From positions 1 to 9,533 of the forward strand of contig JALONZ010000043.1 of assembly GCA_025454675.1 (NCBI GenBank): a DNA stretch of 9,533 bases, written 5' to 3'. Under the pieces are notes generated by a model. It saw only the letters and a program-made list of their open reading frames with translations, had not been told where the DNA came from and searched no databases. Position 1 is the stretch's first letter; each line of letters opens with the position of its first letter. Positions 1 to 6,900 of this stretch are shown here, in pieces. A program made the translations under genes and the position numbers. This DNA is from Anaerolineae bacterium. Its GTDB lineage: Bacteria; Chloroflexota; Anaerolineae; Aggregatilineales; Phototrophicaceae.

Positions 1-140
1 ATACGAGGCTGAAGCCTCTAGTCAGCCATTACACGCCTAAAAGTCGGGTTTGTGTGTAAGGGCGGACTAGCAAAGCGTATGTCCGCCCCAAAACTGAAAT
101 GCACCCGTGCGATGAATTTTTGGATGGTGGGGCAGGGTGA
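1..140. other. Non-coding left edge with two perfect inverted repeats
   Basis: I see no convincing gene here. Two dyads stand out. GAGGCT/AGCCTC at 5-18 has a 2-nt loop. GGGCGGAC (60-67) pairs perfectly with GTCCGCCC (81-88) across a 13-nt loop. Neither is followed by a T-run on either strand, so they are not classical intrinsic terminators. They may end a transcript that lies to the left of the window, or be REP-like intergenic palindromes. One forward frame is open from the edge to a TAA at 38-40, but it is too short to claim as a gene tail. Confidence 0.5.
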
Positions 141-141
141 A

Positions 142-171
142 CTAGCCACATGGCTAGGTATTATCTAGCCA
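142..171 (+). promoter_or_regulatory. Promoter -10 region embedded in a three-half-site operator (copy 1)
   Basis: CTAGCCA (142-148), two bases, TGGCTAG (151-157), seven bases, CTAGCCA (165-171). The first pair forms a perfect 16-bp palindrome. The second pair brackets TATTAT (159-164), a -10-like hexamer matching TATAAT at 5 of 6. The -35 is poor: GTGAAC at 137-142 is the best candidate, with 16-bp spacing. A repressor bound to the half-sites would cover the -10 box, so the likely role is repression of the small gene at 303. The same layout, with the same spacing, recurs at 8485-8514, which argues that it is functional. The binding protein is unknown. Confidence 0.6.
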
Positions 172-292
172 CCCATTCAGCCATTTGTCAGGTGTAAAGC
201 AGTTTTGGATTCAGTATCATAGGGGTATGTTATTTTGATTGCCAATGCGTTTTTATCCCCTGCCAACGCATAGCGGTGGGGGATGATTTTAT
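151..292 (+). repeat. Leader repeat, copy 1 (5' end of the small gene's transcript)
   Basis: This 142-bp stretch aligns without gaps to 8494-8635, at about 108 of 142 identical positions counted by eye. The most conserved parts are the operator, an 11-bp block at 187-197, a 27-bp identical block at 227-253, and the last 24 bases (269-292), in which one base differs. The identical parts carry no reading frame in common with the downstream gene, so conservation points to DNA or RNA function. In RNA, AUCCCC (255-260) can pair with GGGGAU (279-284) just before the coding region. Transcription from the -10 at 159-164 would give a leader of about 130 nt. Confidence 0.75.
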
Positions 293-302
293 GAGGTTGT
301 TC

Positions 303-752
303 ATGTCTGATTCGCTTATTGTTGATGAAGTCATTACAGAAACAGATGTCATACGGGTCAGCTGGTATAATCCGGAAAAAACTATCGCTATTTTAGAAAT
401 TAAAAAACAGTGGAATTGGGAAGATGCTTATCCCAGCGTGGCGAAATTGAACGAAATCGTCATGTCCCAGCCACACCCTGTATATACCATTTATTATTAT
501 CGAATGGCAAAAGCACCGCTGTTCCCAAAAGGGGTGAATTTGCCAAATTTGCGAAAATTGGTCGAGTTTGACCCACCCAATGAGCAACTGGTGATTTTTG
601 TGCGCTCCGATAGATTGCTATACAACCTCATCATGATTTTATCCAAGACATATGGGTTGCGTCATATTTTTCAGAAATATCGGTTTTTGAATACATGGTC
701 AGACGCATTAGCAGAAATTCAAAAGCATCAAGCCTCACAGTTATCCCTGTAA
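303..752 (+). CDS. Small alpha/beta protein of unknown function, possibly STAS/SpoIIAA-like
   Basis: The product is a soluble cytoplasmic protein of 149 residues from ATG 303, with no signal peptide or membrane segment. I chose ATG 303 because GAGG (293-296) lies 6 nt upstream. ATG 291 and GTG 276 are in frame and would add 4 or 9 residues; both overlap the conserved leader. Visible order: beta strand DVIRVSWYNPEKTIAILEI (about 15-33), helix around WEDAYPSVAKLNEIV, strand VYTIYYY, a conserved-looking FPKGVNLPNLRKLVEF turn, strand QLVIFV, then an amphipathic helix RLLYNLIMILSKTYG and a last helix WSDALAEIQKH. Alternation of this kind, with a final 'DALAEI' helix, resembles the STAS/SpoIIAA-like fold, but no STAS phosphorylation motif is identifiable. 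The gene is flanked by its own operator-promoter and terminator, so it appears monocistronic. Function is unknown. Confidence 0.8.
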   Translation: MSDSLIVDEVITETDVIRVSWYNPEKTIAILEIKKQWNWEDAYPSVAKLNEIVMSQPHPVYTIYYYRMAKAPLFPKGVNLPNLRKLVEFDPPNEQLVIFVRSDRLLYNLIMILSKTYGLRHIFQKYRFLNTWSDALAEIQKHQASQLSL

Positions 753-776
753 TTGTACAAATATCGAATAGCCTGC

Positions 777-827
777 AAGAATCCCCATTAACGACCATCC
801 CCCTTTTCGTATGAAGGGGGTATTCTT
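777..827 (+). terminator. Rho-independent terminator of the small gene, with conserved upstream box
   Basis: CCCCCTT (799-805) pairs with AAGGGGG (814-820) across an 8-nt loop, followed by TATTCTT. The T-tract is imperfect, so efficiency may be moderate. The 19 bases before it (777-795) are identical to 8692-8710 in front of the second terminator. A competing stem exists: GGTATT (819-824) with AATACC (834-839), which would disrupt the base of the terminator stem. It sits 47 nt after the stop codon and 110 nt before the next gene. Confidence 0.7.
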
Positions 828-848
828 CATAAAAATACCTTTACTATC

Positions 849-923
849 TTCGCATAATCTGCAAAATTGCGGTATATTTCTAATAGACGCAATGCAATTC
901 GATAATAACTTGGTAGTGAGGGA
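849..923 (+). promoter_or_regulatory. Putative promoter and ribosome binding site for the 2510-residue gene
   Basis: The gap between the terminator and ATG 933 is AT-rich. Two weak promoter candidates are visible: TTCGCA (849-854) with TATATT (873-878), 18-bp spacing; and TTCTAA (878-883) with GATAAT (901-906), 17-bp spacing. Neither can be preferred from sequence alone. GAGGGA (918-923), 9 nt before the ATG, is a convincing Shine-Dalgarno sequence and fixes the start. TTGCG (867-871) and CGCAA (888-892) form a short dyad here. The leader repeat found at 151 and 8494 is absent, so this gene is not under the same operator. Confidence 0.35.
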
Positions 924-932
924 TTTTTAGAT

Positions 933-3900
933 ATGACTAAATACCGAAATTTACCCAAAATCATCAGTATGCTCATCATGCTGATGATTTTTGTTGGTGC
1001 GTGTACGGGTGGAACGACCACCCCAACCGCCACCCCCCAACCCACCAGCGTGGGCATGGTGCCGACCTCCGAACCATCACCCACCCCGCGCCCCGCCGAT
1101 AGACGGGATGATGTTATCGGCGATGTGGACAATGACGGCTTTGCCGATGACGTGGACGAATGCCCCGATTTACCCGGTACGGCGAATGGTTGCCCCGATA
1201 ATGATGGGGATGGCATCGCCGATGATAAAGACCAATGCCCCGAACAAGGCAATGTGGAAATCAATGGCACACTATTTCTTGTGAATGGGGTAGGGTGTTC
1301 ATCTGATAACGATGGCGATAGCTTACTTGACTTTGAAGATTATTGCCCCACTGAAGGCGATGAAGGGCTTGGCATAGATGCCTCTGGTTGCCCCATCCGT
1401 GATAGTGATGGCGATGGTGTTGACGATGGTATTGACCAATGCCCCACTGAAAGCGATGAAGGGCTTGGCATAGATGCCTTTGGTTGCCCCATCCGCGATA
1501 CCGATGAGGATGGCGTGTTTGATAGCCAAGACAATTGCCCACAAGATGGCGACCTGTTCGGTTTTGGGGTCATGGCAGACGGTTGCCCCATTAATGATAC
1601 CGATGGCGATACGCTTGCCGATAATATTGACCAATGCCCCAATGACGGCGATTTGGGTTTTGGCATAGACGGAAATGGTTGCCCCAATCCCGCACCAGAC
1701 CAAAACGCACAACCAACTGGCGAAGTGGGTCCCGCGGGGCTAACACCCGAAGTCACCGCAACCGATGAGCCACAACCGACCGATGAGCCGACCATTGACG
1801 TTATCCCGACTGATGAGCCGATTGTCGAAGTTACTGCAACCGATGAGCCACAACCCACCGAAGAACCGACTGGCGAAGTGGGTCCCGTAGGGCTAACACC
1901 CGAAGTCACGCCAACCCAAGAGGTTACACCTGAAAGTATAGGTAGACCGAGTGAAGGCAGTGTATCGGCGGTATGTGCCAACGGGATGATTATCATCTCT
2001 GCGGATTGGACGGCATCGCTGGGAAATTTGAGTTTTGTCAATATCGGATTAGCCTATACCCTCAGCGTGAATCCATCCTATAATGCCGCTAATATGAATG
2101 ATGGGGCGCTATATACTGCCACCCTCACAAATGACGGGTCTGGTATATTTAGAGATGCCGTTGAACTTTTGCCCATCATCGCCCGCAACAAGGATAATAT
2201 TTATCTGCATTATGTGGATTACCCCCGCTTGCTGGTGGCAATAAATGCCAACGGCGGGAATATGCCCAATATGACAGACTATATGTCTACAATTAAACTG
2301 GATTTGAGTGGATGCGATTTTAGCGGTATCCCCGTACCCAGTGTCAGCCTATCGGCGCAATGTATGAGCGATTATGGCGGTAGTGTCAGTATCACCTTCA
2401 ACGATTTTGAAGATTATGTTCTCAATAATTTCAGATTATTTGAGGTGGGCATTTTATTTGAAGCCTCTGTGCGCTTACAAGGCACAGACACCGTATATGC
2501 CACCTATCCCAATGATACATATCCGCATGGTGCAAACACCTTTACCTATACCACCGATAACCGCGCAGTCGGTCAGACGGTTGTATTCCGTTATGTAGAT
2601 GTGTTGGCGGTCATCAATGACCTTGAAAATGGCGGGGCGGGCAATTATGTCTATGCCGAGTATGTTGTGCCAAACTGTGTGCCAAATAACCCCCAACCCA
2701 CCGAAGAAGTGACGGCAGTGGTGATTGATGGTGGCGCGATGGTGGCGATTAATATGGGCATCAACGGCTACTGCCAATATTTTTATACCCAACCCACTGC
2801 CGTGTTTGAATTGTTCAATCCCAACGAAACCGATATTAACGCGGGGTATAAAGACCAAGACGGCAACGCGGGTTTTGTGAGCATCCCGCCCAATAGCCGT
2901 GAATATGTGTATATCACCCCCAACACAAACGGCTTTGCCAGCATCCAATTTGACGGCGTATCCAATTATGCCGAAGTGACCAACTGCTTCACCGCGCAAC
3001 TGTCGGTGATTGATACCGCCTGTTCCCCAGAAGGGTTTGTGTCGTTGGTCGTGTTCAATAGCGGACCGGGGACGGTGCAAAGTGAGATTGAGTGGCAATT
3101 ATTCGGCGCAAGCACCGCCAATGGCGACTTTGGTCAATTTGGTGATGACATGAGTCCCAATGAACAATTCACCATCTCTGGAATCCCCGATGCACAAGGC
3201 TTCTTGCGTTTTGTGGTGGCAGATTATAATTTTAGCTATACCAATACAGAGGCGTGCTTCCCATTTGCACCCACCGAAGAACCCACACTCGAAATCACAC
3301 CAGAGTTAACGCCAGAAATCACACCCGAAATTACCCCAGAATCCACGCCCGATGGTGGTGGTGTTGCACTCCCGCCCATACCGACCATCAGCCTGAGCAG
3401 TGTGACCTGTAGCACAACGACCGGGATAATTGATGTATCGCTGAATGTGAGCGGTGTGGCAGAATTTAATGAGGCGATGAACACCTTATTCGATACCGTA
3501 GAAGGCGTATGGATAATGCCATTCAACACCGTCTCGCCCATCATTTCACACACAACACCAATTAGTTACACCACCGCCCAATTCCCCAACAATCTTGTCG
3601 CGCATTCGCCAACGGGTAACGGTAATCTCATTGATACCGATGGAACATTTACCGTACCGTTGCAAATATTCCCGCTTGGGACGATGCCCGCAGGCGCAAA
3701 GCTATATGTCTCGTTCATCAATCCCTACAAGATATATGAGTCTCTCTTCACCAGCGTTCAGTCAATAGTTGATAAAATCAATAATGGCGAAGAACTGACC
3801 CAAGCCGATTTAGACGCACTGAATCAAGCTATTTTCGATTTTGCATCGGATAGCCCCGAAAGTATATTACAGGTCTTTGGGTCACTCATCCAATCGGTTG

Positions 3901-6900
3901 AATTATCTGGCGATTTACCCTGTTTGCAATCGCTCACCATCACCATTGATGTGACCGAGCAATGCGATTCGACCAGTGGCATCAACACAATCACCTTCAG
4001 CATATCGGGCGCGGATGTCATCCAAAGTTATTTTGATAATTTAGGCACCAATATTGATATTGGGTCTTTCCTCAATTATCAATTTAGCAATTTTGAAATG
4101 GGTACATTGCCGTTTGAAGATGGCAATACCATGGTGACAATCAATACCAACCCGTTAAACAGCCTATCGGTGCAATATATCAACCCCGATTATCTGAAAC
4201 AGAATTTCCTGACATTTGGTGGTAGCGGACAACCCGATACAAGCATCCCCATGCTTATCACAAAAGCACTGACCACCTGCCCATCACCCGAAGCCACACC
4301 CGAACCCGGTATGGGCGGTATTTCATATACTTGTGAGAATGGCAATATTGTCCTCACGGTAGATTGGTCGCCTATTGTGGATAGTTTGCCAGACGGGGAA
4401 ACAGTACCGTTATCTTATTATTTGACCACACTCCCCACATTTGATGTGAGCAATCCAACCGCCAATTTAATTGCGAATGGTAGCGCCACAGAACCGACTG
4501 GCATCTTCACGGTTAGGATTGCCATCACACCGGAAATTATCCAAAATCAGGATAGTCTCTATTTCCATTATAACAATTACCCAAGCATCATCCTCAACAA
4601 TGCGGGTGCAAATTACATCAACACCCTAAAGCTGGATTTGAGCGCGTGTGATTTGACGAATCTGCCCACCACAGGGCTGACCATCTCCGCAGTTTGTACG
4701 GATGAGTATAATGGCGAAATTACGGTGACATTCAATAATTTTGCCAATTATGTGCTGTCGGGGCAACAACCATTTGCAACAGGGGTGCCATTTAATGCGA
4801 GTGTCGTCACCAGCGATGGCGCATCCATCTTTGCCGAATATCCGCAAAATGTCTATCCAGACGGCGTGACAACCTTTACCTATACCACCACAGATGGGGC
4901 GCTTGGTAAAACCGTTGTTTTTAGATATTTTGATGTTTTGGCAACCTTTGAGGCAATTGACAATGGCAACAATGCGTTAATCTATACCGATTATGAAGTG
5001 CCAAGTTGCTTGCCCGGTAGTATCACGCCTGAACTGACACCCGAAACCACACCGAATCCCAATTTGGTGACATTGCCAGAACCACCATCGTTCAGCGTGG
5101 ATAGCATCACCTGCCCCAACCCAGGCACCTTGAGCATCACCTATACCAATGGCGATATTGCGGCATATAACACAGCATTGAGTGCTGTCCTAGCCCAAAT
5201 TTTGACCAATCAATCGGGTTTCCCCACCGATTTCCTGTCGACATTGACAGGATTTAGCGCATTTCCCATTGTCATCACCCACACCAACCCCGCCAACATT
5301 AACTCCGGGCAATCGGTGGTGCTGGCGAGTTTGTCGGGTATGAATATCAACCCAGGGACACACACCGTCACCCTATCGCCCTCCTCTATGCCACAGATGC
5401 CAACGGTCAGAATACCAGCAGGTGCGCCTCTTTATCTGAATATGATAAGCGTCAGGCAATTAGCCATCCTGATGAATACGGCGTTCCAACCGTTGGTGGA
5501 TAGATATAACAATGGCGAGACCATCACCCTAGAGACCCTCATGCAATTGGGGAGTAGTTTTGGTAATCCGCAAGATACACTATTTCAACTGTTCTATAAT
5601 CAACAACTGGAGCAGTCGTTGGCGGATAGCTGTTTTGCATCGGCTCAACCAAACTTGCAAATCGAAGTGACGGAAGACTGTGATAGTAGCACAGGCATCA
5701 ACACCGTCAGCTTCAATATCACGGGTGCAAATGCGATTATCCGCTTGTTGGGGGGGTCAATAAGCACCCCATTCAGCTATACGCTTGGCTCGCAATCGGG
5801 CGAATTGCGCTTTACAGATGGCATTCAGACCGCCACAGTCAATACCAACGGGTTGAACGTGCTATTGTTGCAATACTATAACCCCGATTATATCAATAAT
5901 GTGATTGCCCAACTTTTAGATGGTGGTGCGCCAAGTGTCACAGGCACGATACCGATAACCATCACGCGCAGTCTGACCCTGTGTGGCGATACGCTAGGCG
6001 ATGGCGATTTGACCATCCCAGACCCACCCACGCCAACCATCACCAGCCTGACCTGTCCCATGCCCAATCAATTTGTGGTAACGATTGATTATGGCAATGG
6101 CGAGGCGTATATGGATGCTGTTCAAGCCTTGCTTAATGCCGTCATCGGCGCGACAGGGGTGAATATCGGCAGTAACATAGATGTGTCGGATATTTTAGGG
6201 AGTTTCGGTTCAATCGGCGGGAGTGTGCCTGTGATTATCTCGCACACATCGCCCATAGACCCCAGTGCATACGCGCTGGGTGGTATGCCAGATAACATCG
6301 TCGCATTTTATACTGGTAGCCCAACTGTCAATGGCACACAAACCACCATCACCCTGAATGTGTTGCTCCCACCACCCGCTGGTGTGCCGTTGTATATCAC
6401 CTACTTGAACCCGTATGGGATTTTAGAACTGTTTGTAGATGCGCTTTTGCCACTCATTGAGCGTCTTGAAAATGGCGAACCAATCTCAATGACCGATATT
6501 CAAAACGCGCTCCGTTCATTGATGGGCAGTGGCAGTAATATCAGCAACCTGCTGATGAATATGCTCATCACCCAAGAGATTCCAACCGAATTGTTGGGTG
6601 ATTGCATCGCTCCAAGAGAACCATACGCCATCACCATCACCGAACAATGCGACATAGGGACGGGCATCAACACCATCAGCATCACCCAAAGCGGCACAAG
6701 TACATTTGCCAGTCTCGCTAGCGGTCAACCACTGCCCATTTTCCTCAATGGGATACAATATCAGCTCGACTTTGAAGATGGCACACAGACCATCCAAATC
6801 AATACCAACGGGTTAGGGGCGTTAATCATCGAGTATCCCAATCCCGATTATCTGAATGAGGTGCTTGAATCATTGCTCTCGCAACAAATGCCCGATAGCG

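Noticed and set aside
2..40. Open frame from the left edge to TAA 38-40 as the tail of an upstream gene
   Set aside because: Only 12 codons are visible; it could be chance, and a hairpin at 5-18 lies within it.
60..88. Intrinsic terminator
   Set aside because: The stem is perfect, but no T-run follows it on either strand.
1340..2041. Minus-strand 233-residue frame over the TSP3 and linker region
   Set aside because: Low-complexity antisense of the repeats. The plus frame has signal peptide, domains and ribosome binding site.
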